A DNA stretch of 64,000 nt from Klebsiella sp. WP3-W18-ESBL-02. Lineage in GTDB: Bacteria; Pseudomonadota; Gammaproteobacteria; Enterobacterales; Enterobacteriaceae. Location: positions 166,472-230,471 of the forward strand of contig NZ_AP021973.1 in NCBI RefSeq assembly GCF_014168815.1, in the 5' to 3' direction. The position numbers and the translations under genes were made by a program. The notes under the pieces are model-generated. The model made no database searches, was not told the origin of the DNA, and saw only the letters and a list, made by a program, of their open reading frames with translations. This document shows positions 8,567-17,369 of this stretch, one piece after another. Each line of letters opens with the position of its first letter. Positions within the stretch are counted from its first letter, which is position 1.

Positions 8567-11500
8567 TTACTCAATTGATGTCTCACTATCCGTCAAGGCT
8601 TGCAGCCAATACTCTGGATCTGCATATCGGGCTACCAATGCATCAATATCTATCTTTGAAGTCGATGGACTAAATTCAAAACTACCGTACATATTGATGT
8701 GTTGCCAGGCTACAGGCGAAATGCCCTGAAGCTGGGTCAGCGCGTTTTGATCTCCCACTGCTTGTTTTTGTTCATAGACACGAGAAAGCAACACGGTATT
8801 GTAATAGATGACCGCATTAGTGATCAGTCGGGAACATTCATTCCAGATCTGCTGTTCCTCTTCGGTTTTAACTCTGAACTTTCCGCCGTTGACGAACGCG
8901 ACCGCTCGCCGCAATCGATGATAGGCTTCTCCTCGATTCAATGCTTTTTGTACACATTGACGTAAACCAACATCATCGATGAATTCGAGGATATAGAGGG
9001 TACGACATATATTTTCCAGCTCCCATAACGCTTTCTTAGTCTGATTCTGTCGTGAATAGCTGGATAGTTTGCGGACAATCGTGGCCTGAGTGACATCTTT
9101 CTGGGCAAGTGACGCCATAATGCGTTGAATATTGGGCCACTCACGTTCAATCAATTCGTCATTCGTTTTTCTGGATGGTTTGATCAACCAATCACCATAT
9201 TCAGCGGGGTTTTTGGAACCCACCAACGTTTCCATTTTTTTATGTAGATCGCGGTAACGCGGTGCAAAATAATAGCCAAAGGCATGCAAGATCCAGAAAT
9301 TAACCTGATTGGTGCCATGCGTGTCGGTGGAATGTCGTTCCGGTTTTATGTCAGATGTATTGTTATGCAGCAAATCGAAAACGTAATGGCTTTCGTGTTC
9401 ATGCGTACCGATGATCTTGGCATTAATGGGGACATGGTTCGCAACCAACGTGTAAGCACTTACACCCTTCTGTAATCCAAAATATTTGGGTGAATACCGG
9501 GCGTTGAGTGTGTTGATTTGTGTTTCCATTCGCTGGCCATCGCTGCTGGAATGCAGTGTGTCCTGAATATCATAGAGATGAAATGCCGGTAGCTGGCTGG
9601 TCGCGTTACTAATGGCATCGTTTGCTGCACGCAGAGTTTCCAGTCGGAGATAATTTCTGGATGTTCCTGCCATGGCTGGAGCACTCAGACCTGATACTTC
9701 GGCCATTTTGGATAACCCCATATTCGTTCCCATGGCGACAATACAGGCGAATATTTCACGGGGATCAGCTTCATGCTTAACATAACGATCCAGCACATGA
9801 GTAAATGCGCTCAAAAATCCAGTATTTCCGGCAACAAACCACAACAAGTCAGCAATTCCAATTCCCGGTAACTGACTATAAAAATCGCTATTTATCGGTT
9901 CATCTGTGCTGGGATAAAGGAGTTTCCAACGGCGTTTTTCGGCGGCACCGATCACTTTGATATGCTTGTTAACACCCTCAGTAATGTGTTGATTGATGGC
10001 TGTGTAACGAGCTTCTATCATGGCATGAAATTCAGCCAGCGTGTCCTTGATTGGCGCTAACAAAATAGGCGCACTGATCTCACGCAATATCTGTTCTTTA
10101 TCCTGCCACCGAAGATCACTAATCAAATCGTCCTCAAAACGCCGAAATTCATTACTGTTTTTAACATATAAATCACCGGCTTCCAGTGAATTTCGCAGTA
10201 AGCGATAGACCAGAAATTCATAGCGATCTACATCGAGATCCTTGAGCGTATTGCCCTCTTTACGGAACAAATAACGGCGTAACCCTTTGGGGATGATCTC
10301 GGTCGGAAACAAACTAGGGTCTGTTTGCCGGGGTGATTTATCTGTCCGTAATAGATTTTGTAAAAACTCAATCGCCTCCAGCAAGGGCGAGTCTTCTACC
10401 CGTCCAGCAAAATCCAGATCAGAGAACAACTGTCGAAGATTGCGTTTGAAGGTCGCCGATAATTTTGTGTAATGCGACCATTCAAATGCAGTCTTGTCGA
10501 ACGCAATATTGCGTAAATAATCAGAGACCAGCGGAAATTGTTCGGGGTCAAGTAACGTAAACGCTTTTTCCTTGATGGATGAAAAAGGCGTGTCATCAGT
10601 GATCTGGTCATCTGTAAACAGACTCAGTACATGACCCGCAGCCTGCAAATTCTTGGATGCACTTGCAACAGCATTGTTCATGGCTTCTTCAGCGGCACGC
10701 TTGGCTTGTTTCTCATATTGATCGACCCAGTGGATCAACGCCTCGATCAAGTTGTCATTGATTTGCCGGAACCGATGGAAAGCAAAAAACAACAGATACA
10801 ATTGGGCTGTTTCTTTTTTCATGCGCTGGAGTTTGTAGGTGGTGTAGAACTTGACCAGAGAGGCGTAATACTTCCCGCTTTCATTAGAAATACCGGCTGT
10901 CGTCAGGAATTGCTGAGCAAATTCGTGCAACGGTTGGAAAAATTGCCGACGTGCAACTTCTTGCCGCAATTCTTCATAGCTGAAATCCTTGGCCTCATGC
11001 TTCAGTGCGCTGACGCGAAACAAACCCGAATCAGCCTGGAGCAAAGCAGTTAACTGCTGAACAATAAGCGGATCCATTGATGTGTTGAGTAATTGAGCAA
11101 TACGGGTACGTTCATAAGCTACAACCCGGCCAATCATCTCCTGCATATACCGATAACTTGGCATAACAATGCGGTGTAGCTCTAAATACTGGATTAATTC
11201 ACGGAAAATATAGATGGGTTGTGTCGATAGCATCGCTATCCGCTGTGCTTTGTCTTCCAGAGCAGCTTTGGCTTCGCTGTCACACAACTGATAATTAAAT
11301 AACTGAAGTATTGAGCGCTGTTGCTCTGTCCTGATGGGTCTCGATGGACTTTTTAGTGATGAAAGCGTTCTAGCTGGAAAATGTTGCGTTACGATATAAC
11401 GCAGGTCATTCAATACTGATATTTCTTGTTCATAAAGAAAAAATTGCCGTTTGGCTTTGAAATAACCCAGTTGTAACACCAAATGGGCTGCGACAGAAAA

Positions 11501-11647
11501 CGTGCGGATATCTTCTACCGCTTCACGTTCCTTGGCGCTTAAGTCAAAATATAACCGACGGTCGTCATCCGAAAAATTAGGTAGACCAAATAGTTCGTCT
11601 ATCTCATGAGAGGATAAAATGGATAATCGACGCGGCTCATTCGCCAT
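8567..11647 (-). CDS. tnpA: Tn3-family transposase of Tn-A
   Basis: A 1026-residue DDE transposase, normal length for the family. N-terminal DNA-binding half (LSILSSHEIDELFGLP); catalytic part in the last third with acidic residues in SSSDGQRM, HSTDTHG and NRGEAYH contexts. It is clearly related to the Tn-B transposase (14104-17133) and only distantly to the Tn-C transposase (56380-59388). It binds the 40-bp ends and makes the cointegrate. Uninterrupted, so probably active. The gap of 64 bp to the left repeat holds no gene. Confidence 0.95.
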   Translation of the reverse strand: MANEPRRLSILSSHEIDELFGLPNFSDDDRRLYFDLSAKEREAVEDIRTFSVAAHLVLQLGYFKAKRQFFLYEQEISVLNDLRYIVTQHFPARTLSSLKSPSRPIRTEQQRSILQLFNYQLCDSEAKAALEDKAQRIAMLSTQPIYIFRELIQYLELHRIVMPSYRYMQEMIGRVVAYERTRIAQLLNTSMDPLIVQQLTALLQADSGLFRVSALKHEAKDFSYEELRQEVARRQFFQPLHEFAQQFLTTAGISNESGKYYASLVKFYTTYKLQRMKKETAQLYLLFFAFHRFRQINDNLIEALIHWVDQYEKQAKRAAEEAMNNAVASASKNLQAAGHVLSLFTDDQITDDTPFSSIKEKAFTLLDPEQFPLVSDYLRNIAFDKTAFEWSHYTKLSATFKRNLRQLFSDLDFAGRVEDSPLLEAIEFLQNLLRTDKSPRQTDPSLFPTEIIPKGLRRYLFRKEGNTLKDLDVDRYEFLVYRLLRNSLEAGDLYVKNSNEFRRFEDDLISDLRWQDKEQILREISAPILLAPIKDTLAEFHAMIEARYTAINQHITEGVNKHIKVIGAAEKRRWKLLYPSTDEPINSDFYSQLPGIGIADLLWFVAGNTGFLSAFTHVLDRYVKHEADPREIFACIVAMGTNMGLSKMAEVSGLSAPAMAGTSRNYLRLETLRAANDAISNATSQLPAFHLYDIQDTLHSSSDGQRMETQINTLNARYSPKYFGLQKGVSAYTLVANHVPINAKIIGTHEHESHYVFDLLHNNTSDIKPERHSTDTHGTNQVNFWILHAFGYYFAPRYRDLHKKMETLVGSKNPAEYGDWLIKPSRKTNDELIEREWPNIQRIMASLAQKDVTQATIVRKLSSYSRQNQTKKALWELENICRTLYILEFIDDVGLRQCVQKALNRGEAYHRLRRAVAFVNGGKFRVKTEEEQQIWNECSRLITNAVIYYNTVLLSRVYEQKQAVGDQNALTQLQGISPVAWQHINMYGSFEFSPSTSKIDIDALVARYADPEYWLQALTDSETSIE

Positions 11648-11733
11648 AGTTGATGGCCCTAGAAATTTTTGCCATTAGAACACCTGCGTTAATGAGGAAA
11701 CATAAACCGCTTTCCCCTTCATTACCGCAGTTC

Positions 11734-12018
11734 TTATAACCCTAATTCGCTATGTGACCCTAAACGAACAAGCTGCAATACGGTGTCATCTGGTTTTCGG
11801 TAAATTAAAACCAGATCGGGCTTAACATGACAGTCCCGATGATCTTTCCAGTCACCTGAGAGCGGGTGATCGCGTAGTTTTTCAGGCAATGGCAAATCAT
11901 TTGCCAAAACTTGAACTATCAACGAAAACTCGGCACCGGCAAGAACCGCTTTGTATTGCCCTTTGCTTTCGCGTTTAAAATCTCGCTTGAACTGGCTTGT
12001 GTATTCAATCGTCCGCAT
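11734..12018 (-). CDS. YafQ-type mRNA-interferase toxin
   Basis: A 94-residue RelE/ParE-superfamily protein of the YafQ branch: FKRDFKRESKGQYK near the start, LPLPEKLRDHPLSGDW in the middle, then DCHVKPDLVLIYRK and a final GSHSELG carrying the histidine typical of the ribosome-dependent RNase site. Its start overlaps the end of the upstream antitoxin gene by 14 bp, as in dinJ-yafQ. The module sits between tnpA and the original res/tnpR, the known position of passenger TA pairs in Tn3-family elements. Confidence 0.85.
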   Translation of the reverse strand: MRTIEYTSQFKRDFKRESKGQYKAVLAGAEFSLIVQVLANDLPLPEKLRDHPLSGDWKDHRDCHVKPDLVLIYRKPDDTVLQLVRLGSHSELGL

Positions 12019-12268
12019 TGAGATCAGCCATTAAATCATCAACTGTTGCGAAAGATTTCAACCCACCTTTACGAGCTTCTTTCATAGCTTCAATAGTTTC
12101 AGCATTGGGTACCAATGGCTCGAATGGCAATGCTTTTTCACGGGCAACACGAGTCAGCATGATCCGGAAAGCATCAGATACAGTCAGCCCCATCGATGCC
12201 AGAACGATAGTAGCTTCTTCTTTGATGTGTTCATCAATACGGGCACGTACAACGGCATTTGCAGACAT
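12005..12268 (-). CDS. RelB/DinJ-type antitoxin
   Basis: 87 residues. The N-terminal ribbon-helix-helix (NAVVRARIDEHIKEEATIVL, then GLTVSDAFRIMLTRV) matches RelB/DinJ antitoxins; the acidic tail (SFATVDDLMADLNADD) would wrap the toxin. First gene of the pair. A near-palindrome, GCTACAATGTAGC, lies 24 bp upstream and is a likely autoregulatory operator. Confidence 0.85.
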   Translation of the reverse strand: MSANAVVRARIDEHIKEEATIVLASMGLTVSDAFRIMLTRVAREKALPFEPLVPNAETIEAMKEARKGGLKSFATVDDLMADLNADD

Positions 12269-12292
12269 AATTTAATCCTCATGTTTGTTTGG

Positions 12293-12305
12293 GCTACAAT
12301 GTAGC
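12293..12305. promoter_or_regulatory. Probable TA operator
   Basis: GCTACAATGTAGC is a perfect 6+1+6 palindrome just upstream of the antitoxin start. Ribbon-helix-helix antitoxins bind such sites to repress their own operon; binding here is inferred. Confidence 0.5.
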
Positions 12306-12490
12306 TCAACTTTATTTTAGGCCATAACTTTAAAAAAAGCCATGCTATATCGGAAAACAAGTGTTTTACGACACGTCAATTTCTTTGATGATCGGTGTCA
12401 TTTTCAGAAGACGACTGCACCAGACAACGCGGTTTGAAGGCTGTTGTGCAGTCGTCTATTGAACGAACAGTATCAGGAGTCCGCTGCACG

Positions 12491-12694
12491 AATGATGACC
12501 TCAAGCCGGTTCTGGTCGCGCTGGCGACCGATCAGCCCCTGGATGTGCGATACCGCGACCACGATCTTTCCGGCGATTGGGCGGGCTACCGCGAATGCCA
12601 CATCAAGCCCGACCTGCTGCTGATCTACCGCAAGTCCGACGCCGACACCCTGCGACTGGCGCGGCTTGGCTCCCATAGCGAGCTGTTCGGCTGA
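12491..12694 (+). pseudogene. C-terminal remnant of a YafQ-type toxin
   Basis: The frame encodes KPVLVALATDQPLDVRYRD and then DHDLSGDWAGYRECHIKPDL, LLIYRKSDAD and GSHSELFG, the last two-thirds of a YafQ-like toxin. The first third and the antitoxin are gone, replaced by the Tn402-type end region. It is a relic of a different Tn3-family element, since its GC content is far above that of the intact toxin at 11734. Confidence 0.75.
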
Positions 12695-12820
12695 TGCCAG
12701 TCGCCTTGTCCGCCAAACGATCATTAGGCGGCCAAACCGGACGCCTGTCCGAAAACATCTTGCGCAACGGGATGACGGACAATAAGATAGGCGGACGGTA
12801 TAACGGACAAATGGGCGGAA

Positions 12821-13396
12821 ATGGCACTCATCGGCTATGCGCGGGTATCGACGGCGGAACAGGACACCGCCTTGCAGACGGATGCGCTGCGCAATGCAGG
12901 CTGCGAACGGGTTTTCGAGGACACGGCATCCGGGGCCAAGGCAGACCGGCCCGGCTTGGCCGATGCGCTGGCTTATCTGCGCGATGGCGATGTGCTGGTC
13001 GTCTGGCGGCTGGATCGGCTTGGCCGCTCCCTGCCGCACCTGATTGAGACGGTCGGCAAGCTGGAAGCACGGGGCGTCGGCTTCCGCTCGTTGACTGAAA
13101 ACATCGACACCACCACGCCGGGCGGACGGCTCATCTTCCATGTGTTCGGTGCGCTGGGCCAGTTCGAGCGCGACCTGATCCGCGAGCGCACCAAGGCCGG
13201 GTTGACCGCTGCCGCCGCACGCGGGCGCAAAGGCGGACGCAAGCCGGTTGTCACTGCCGACAAGTTGCAACGAGCGCGGGAGCTTGTCGCCAACGGCTTG
13301 AATGTCCGCGAGGCCGCCGCACGCCTCAAGGTAGGAAAAACCGCTCTCTACGCTGCCTTGCAGGCGGCCAGTTCTGGCAGTGCAGCCGACTCCTGA
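12821..13396 (+). CDS. Serine resolvase in the mini-element
   Basis: A 191-residue resolvase/invertase-family recombinase: MALIGYARVSTAEQD with the catalytic serine in RVST, ASGAKADRPGL, VVWRLDRLGRSLPHL, FGALGQFERDLIRERT and a C-terminal helix-turn-helix (NVREAAARLKVGKTALYAAL). The last residues (SGSAADS) are encoded by the Tn402-type end, so the natural C-terminus was probably replaced. GGACAATAAGATAGGCGGACGGTATAACGGACA upstream looks like a res subsite region. Confidence 0.85.
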   Translation: MALIGYARVSTAEQDTALQTDALRNAGCERVFEDTASGAKADRPGLADALAYLRDGDVLVVWRLDRLGRSLPHLIETVGKLEARGVGFRSLTENIDTTTPGGRLIFHVFGALGQFERDLIRERTKAGLTAAAARGRKGGRKPVVTADKLQRARELVANGLNVREAAARLKVGKTALYAALQAASSGSAADS

Positions 13397-13439
13397 TATT
13401 TCGTGCAGTCGCCTTCTGAAAACGACACTACCTGTGCAA

Positions 13440-13517
13440 CACCCCCTCAAAAATGTACGGAAAACTCTATCGCTATTCACTATTATGCGGAAACCTGTTT
13501 TTGATGGTTATCCGCCT
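13440..13517. promoter_or_regulatory. res region of Tn-B
   Basis: GTACGGAAAACTCTATCGCTATTCACTATTATGCGGAAAC is laid out like the region in front of the Tn-A resolvase at 45612 (ATACGGAAAACTATGTCGTAATCCACTAATATACGGGAAC). The conservation between two otherwise diverged elements marks it as the resolvase binding/crossover site. The mini-element end lies only 13-20 bp upstream. Confidence 0.65.
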
Positions 13518-14120
13518 ATGTTGGTTGGCTACATGCGCGTGTCGTCGGACTCCGACCGCCAGAGCACGGACTTGCAGCGCGACGCGCTGCTCGCCGCCGG
13601 CGTCGATCCGCGTCACCTGTTTGAGGATCGTGCCTCTGGCGCGAAGGATGACCGTGCCGGCTTGGCGCGGGCGCTTGAGTTCGTTCGAGCCGGCGATGTG
13701 CTGGTGGTGTGGAAACTCGACCGGCTCGGTCGCTCGCTGTCGCACCTGCTCGCCATTGTGACTTCGCTCAAGGACAAGCGGGTGGCGTTCCGCTCGCTGA
13801 CAGAGAACCTGGACACTACGACGCCCTCGGGCGAATTCCTGTTCCAGGTGTTCGGTGCGCTCGCGCAGTACGAGCGCGCCTTGATTCAGGAGCGCGTCGT
13901 CGCGGGCTTGGCCGCCGCACGCAAACGCGGCCGGATCGGCGGCCGGCCGCAGGCGATCACTGGTGAGAAGCTGGACGCCATCGTCGCCGCGCTCGATGGC
14001 GGCATGTCTAAGGCGGCGGTGTGCCGCAACTTCAATGTCAAGCGCACTACGTTGATCGAAACATTGACGCGAGCAGGTTGGCGTGGTGCGGGAAGGACGG
14101 TCGATGAGCAACAAGAATAA
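13518..14120 (+). CDS. tnpR: Tn-B resolvase
   Basis: 200 residues starting MLVGYMRVSSDSD at 13518. Catalytic Ser in RVSS, ASGAKDDRAGLARAL, VVWKLDRLGRSLSHL, and a C-terminal HTH (GGMSKAAVCRNFNVKRTTLI). Very similar to the Tn-A resolvase at 45675 over its whole length, so Tn-A and Tn-B are sister elements. The gene overlaps tnpA by 17 bp, implying co-translation. Confidence 0.9.
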   Translation: MLVGYMRVSSDSDRQSTDLQRDALLAAGVDPRHLFEDRASGAKDDRAGLARALEFVRAGDVLVVWKLDRLGRSLSHLLAIVTSLKDKRVAFRSLTENLDTTTPSGEFLFQVFGALAQYERALIQERVVAGLAAARKRGRIGGRPQAITGEKLDAIVAALDGGMSKAAVCRNFNVKRTTLIETLTRAGWRGAGRTVDEQQE

Positions 14121-17100
14121 GCTACTCACCGTCTTTTCTGACGCAGAGCAGGAAGCCTTGTACGGCCTACCGGACTTCGACGATGCTCAGCGGCTGGAAT
14201 ACCTGGCGTTGACCGAATCTGAACTGGCGTTCGCCAGCAGCCGGCCTAGCCTGCAGGCCCAAGTCTATTGCGTCTTGCAGATCGGCTACTTCAAGGCCAA
14301 GCATGCTTTCTTCCGCTTCGATTGGCATGAGGTCGAGGACGATTGCGCCTTCGTGCTGAGTCGCTATTTCCACGGCGAAGCGTTCGAACGCAAGGCGATC
14401 ACCAAGCATGAGCACTACAGCCAGAGGGGTAAGATCGCCGAACTGTTCGGCTACCGGTCGTGGGCGGCTAGCTTCCTGCCGCAACTGGCACAGCAGGCTG
14501 AACAGATCGTGCGGCGCGACGTAATGCCAGGATTCGTGGCCGCCGAACTGATCGTTTGGCTCAGCGAGCACAAAATCATCCGGCCCGGCCACACCACCTT
14601 ACAAGAGCTGGTCAGTGAAGCCCTGTCCACCGAACGCAGGCGCTTGGGCGGCTTGCTGGCAGAAGTGTTGGACGAATCGGCCAAAGCTGCGCTGGGCCAG
14701 CTCCTGGTGCGTGACGACACCCTGTCTCAACTGGCAGCGCTCAAGCAGGACGCTAAAGATTTCGGCTGGCGTCAGATGGCAGGGGAGCGCGAGAAGCGCG
14801 CCACGCTGAAGTCCTTGCACGGGATCGCCAAGGCGCTGCTGCCCAAGCTCGGCATCTCGCAGCAGAACCTGCTGTACTACGCGAGCCTGGCGAACTTCTA
14901 TACCGTCCATGACCTGCGCCACCTGAAGGCGGAGCAGACCCGGCTCTACCTGCTGTGCTATGCCTGGGTACGTTACCGGCAGCTCACCGACAACCTGGTC
15001 GACGCGATGGCCTTCCACATGAAAAAACTTGAGGACGAGAGCCGCACGGGTGCGAAACAGTCCTTTGTCGCCGAACAGCTGCGACGCCATCAGGAAACGC
15101 CGCAGGTTGGCCGCCTGCTGTCGCTGTACGTGGACGACAGCGTGGCCGATCCGACGCCGTTCGGCGAGGTGCGCCAACGCGCCTACAAAATCATGTCCAG
15201 GGAATTGCTGCAAAACACGGCGCAGCGCATGAGCGTCAAGCCACTGAACAAACTGGCGCTGCACTGGCAGGCGGTGGACGGCCTGGCCGAACGCATTCGA
15301 CGCCATCTACGGCCGCTGTACGTCGCGCTCGACTTCGCCGGCACGGCCCCCGATAACCCATGGCTCGCGGCGCTGACTTGGGCCAAGAGCGTGTTCGCCA
15401 AGCAGCAGCGCCTATCACAACGGCCACTCGACGAATGTCCGGCGGCAACGCTGCCGAAACGCTTGCGTCCGTACCTGCTGATGTTCGATGCCGAAGGCAC
15501 GCCGACAGGCCTGCATGCCGATCGTTACGAATTCTGGCTTTACCGTCAGGTCAGGAAACGCTTCCAGGCGGGCAAGCTCTACATTGACGACAGCTTGCAG
15601 CACCGGCATTTGTCCGACGAGTTGGTTTCGATGGACGAGAAAGCCGCCGTGCTCGCGCAGATGGACATCCCCTTCCTGCGGCAGCCGGTCAGTGCCCAGC
15701 TCGATGCACTGGCGGCCGAGTTGCGTGCGCAATGGGTGGCGTTCAATCGCGAGCTGAAACAGGGCAAGCTGACGCACCTGGAATACGACAAGGACACGCA
15801 GAGACTGACCTGGCGCAAGCCCAAGGGGGAGAACCAGAAGGCGCGCGAGCAAGCTCTCTACGAGCAACTGCCATACTGCGATGTCGCCGACGTGTTTCGC
15901 TTCGTCAACGGTCAGTGCCAGTTCCTGTCGGCGCTGACACCATTGCAGCCACGCTATGCGAAGAAGGTAGCCGACGCCGACAGTCTGATGGCGGTGATCA
16001 TTGCCCAAGCCATGAACCACGGCAACCAGGTTATGGCACGTACCAGCGACATCCCGTACCACGTCCTGGAGAGTACCTACCAGCAGTACCTGCGCCAGGC
16101 GACGCTACATGTGGCCAACGATTGCATCAGCAACGCCATCGCCGCACTGCCGATCTTCCCGCATTACTCGTTCGACCTCGATTCGTTGTACGGTGCCGTT
16201 GATGGGCAGAAATTCGGCGTCGAGCGACCAACTGTGAAGGCGCGCTACTCGCGCAAATATTTCGGCCGCGGCAAGGGCGTCGTCGCCTACACGCTGCTGT
16301 GCAATCACGTGCCGTTGAACGGCTACCTGATAGGCGCACACGAGTACGAGGCTCACCACGTGTTCGACATCTGGTACCGCAACACGTCGGACATCGTGCC
16401 GAGCGCGATCACCGGCGACATGCACAGCATCAACAAGGCCAACTTCGCCATCCTGCACTGGTTCGGACTTCGTTTCGAGCCGCGCTTCACCGACCTCGAC
16501 GACCAGTTGCAGGAGCTGTATTGCGCCGATGATCTGGCATTGTACGAGAAATGCCTGATCCGGCCGGCTGGCCAGATCGACCGGCAACTCATCGTCGGTG
16601 AGAAGGCGAACATCGACCGAATCGTCGCCACACTGGGCCTGAAGGAAATGACGCAGGGCACGCTGATCCGCAAGCTGTGCACCTATACGGCGCCGAACCC
16701 GACGCGGCGCGCAATCTTCGAGTTCGACAAGCTCATCCGCAGTATCTACACACTGCGCTACCTGCGCGACCCGCAACTGGAGCGTAATGTTCACCGCTCG
16801 CAGAACCGCATTGAGTCCTATCACCAGCTACGCTCGACCATCGCCCAAGTCGGTGGGAAGAAGGAATTGACCGGCCGCACCGACATCGAAATCGAGATCA
16901 GCAACCAGTGCGCCAGGCTGATCGGCAACGCGATCATCTTCTACAACTCGGCGATCCTGTCCCTGCTGCTGACGAAGTACGAGGCAGCTGGCAATGCCAA
17001 GGCGCTGGCGTTGATCACGCAGATGTCGCCAGCGGCCTGGCGGCACATCCTGCTGAACGGGCATTACACCTTCCAGACTGACGGCAAGTTCATCGACCTG

Positions 17101-17133
17101 GATGCGCTCGTGGCGGGACTGGAGCTGGGCTGA
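14104..17133 (+). CDS. tnpA: Tn3-family transposase of Tn-B
   Basis: 1009 residues from the ATG at 14104 (MSNKNKLLTVFSDAEQEALYG). Full length, with the catalytic acidic residues in YGAVDGQKF, ITGDMHSIN and QNRIESYHQ contexts. A GC-rich homologue of the Tn-A transposase. Only its own right end remains (17128-17165). The left half of Tn-B has been lost at the mini-element, so Tn-B is no longer mobile by itself. Confidence 0.95.
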   Translation: MSNKNKLLTVFSDAEQEALYGLPDFDDAQRLEYLALTESELAFASSRPSLQAQVYCVLQIGYFKAKHAFFRFDWHEVEDDCAFVLSRYFHGEAFERKAITKHEHYSQRGKIAELFGYRSWAASFLPQLAQQAEQIVRRDVMPGFVAAELIVWLSEHKIIRPGHTTLQELVSEALSTERRRLGGLLAEVLDESAKAALGQLLVRDDTLSQLAALKQDAKDFGWRQMAGEREKRATLKSLHGIAKALLPKLGISQQNLLYYASLANFYTVHDLRHLKAEQTRLYLLCYAWVRYRQLTDNLVDAMAFHMKKLEDESRTGAKQSFVAEQLRRHQETPQVGRLLSLYVDDSVADPTPFGEVRQRAYKIMSRELLQNTAQRMSVKPLNKLALHWQAVDGLAERIRRHLRPLYVALDFAGTAPDNPWLAALTWAKSVFAKQQRLSQRPLDECPAATLPKRLRPYLLMFDAEGTPTGLHADRYEFWLYRQVRKRFQAGKLYIDDSLQHRHLSDELVSMDEKAAVLAQMDIPFLRQPVSAQLDALAAELRAQWVAFNRELKQGKLTHLEYDKDTQRLTWRKPKGENQKAREQALYEQLPYCDVADVFRFVNGQCQFLSALTPLQPRYAKKVADADSLMAVIIAQAMNHGNQVMARTSDIPYHVLESTYQQYLRQATLHVANDCISNAIAALPIFPHYSFDLDSLYGAVDGQKFGVERPTVKARYSRKYFGRGKGVVAYTLLCNHVPLNGYLIGAHEYEAHHVFDIWYRNTSDIVPSAITGDMHSINKANFAILHWFGLRFEPRFTDLDDQLQELYCADDLALYEKCLIRPAGQIDRQLIVGEKANIDRIVATLGLKEMTQGTLIRKLCTYTAPNPTRRAIFEFDKLIRSIYTLRYLRDPQLERNVHRSQNRIESYHQLRSTIAQVGGKKELTGRTDIEIEISNQCARLIGNAIIFYNSAILSLLLTKYEAAGNAKALALITQMSPAAWRHILLNGHYTFQTDGKFIDLDALVAGLELG

Positions 17134-17165
17134 CGGAAATTTCTGGGATTCCGGCGTACAACCCC
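17128..17165 (-). repeat. Tn-B right inverted repeat (38 bp)
   Basis: Read inward it starts GGGGTTGTACGCCGGAATCC and continues CAGAAATTTCCG, overlapping the tnpA stop. The GGGG tip and 38-bp length are typical. No matching left end was found upstream of 14104 or anywhere else in the window. Confidence 0.75.
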
Positions 17166-17369
17166 GTAAAATAGAAGAGTGAGCACTTGATTTGCTGGTG
17201 CTTTCAAACAACGGTGTTGTTTTTTTAACAGCCGAACTGGAAAGGGAGGCTGAGCTGCTCAGTGATCACTTTATCCGTTGGCTGATTTACGCCGGCATGT
17301 TCGCTACAGGCACTGAACGACAACGCAGATGGTATGGTCTGTGCGTTCTGACTCGTCAAGGATCGGCCA

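Larger units (their letters stand above)
12396..13427. mobile_element. Mini-element with Tn402/Tn5053-type 25-bp ends
   Basis: Left end TGTCATTTTCAGAAGACGAC... (12396-12420); right end, reversed, TGTCGTTTTCAGAAGGCGAC... (13403-13427), matching at 23 of 25 positions. About 95 bp inward from the left end match the tniA-proximal end at 35807, including GAAGGCTG/GAAGCCTG and CAGGA-TCC-CTGCACGA sub-repeats. The interior holds only a broken toxin gene and a resolvase, no tni genes. It would have to move in trans. The left flank carries GATCGG, shared with the DNA right of 45581. Confidence 0.7.

Noticed and set aside
14167..16824. Several long antisense ORFs across Tn-B tnpA
   Set aside because: High-GC shadow frames of a clear 1009-residue transposase; low-complexity Arg/Ala/Gln-rich translations.
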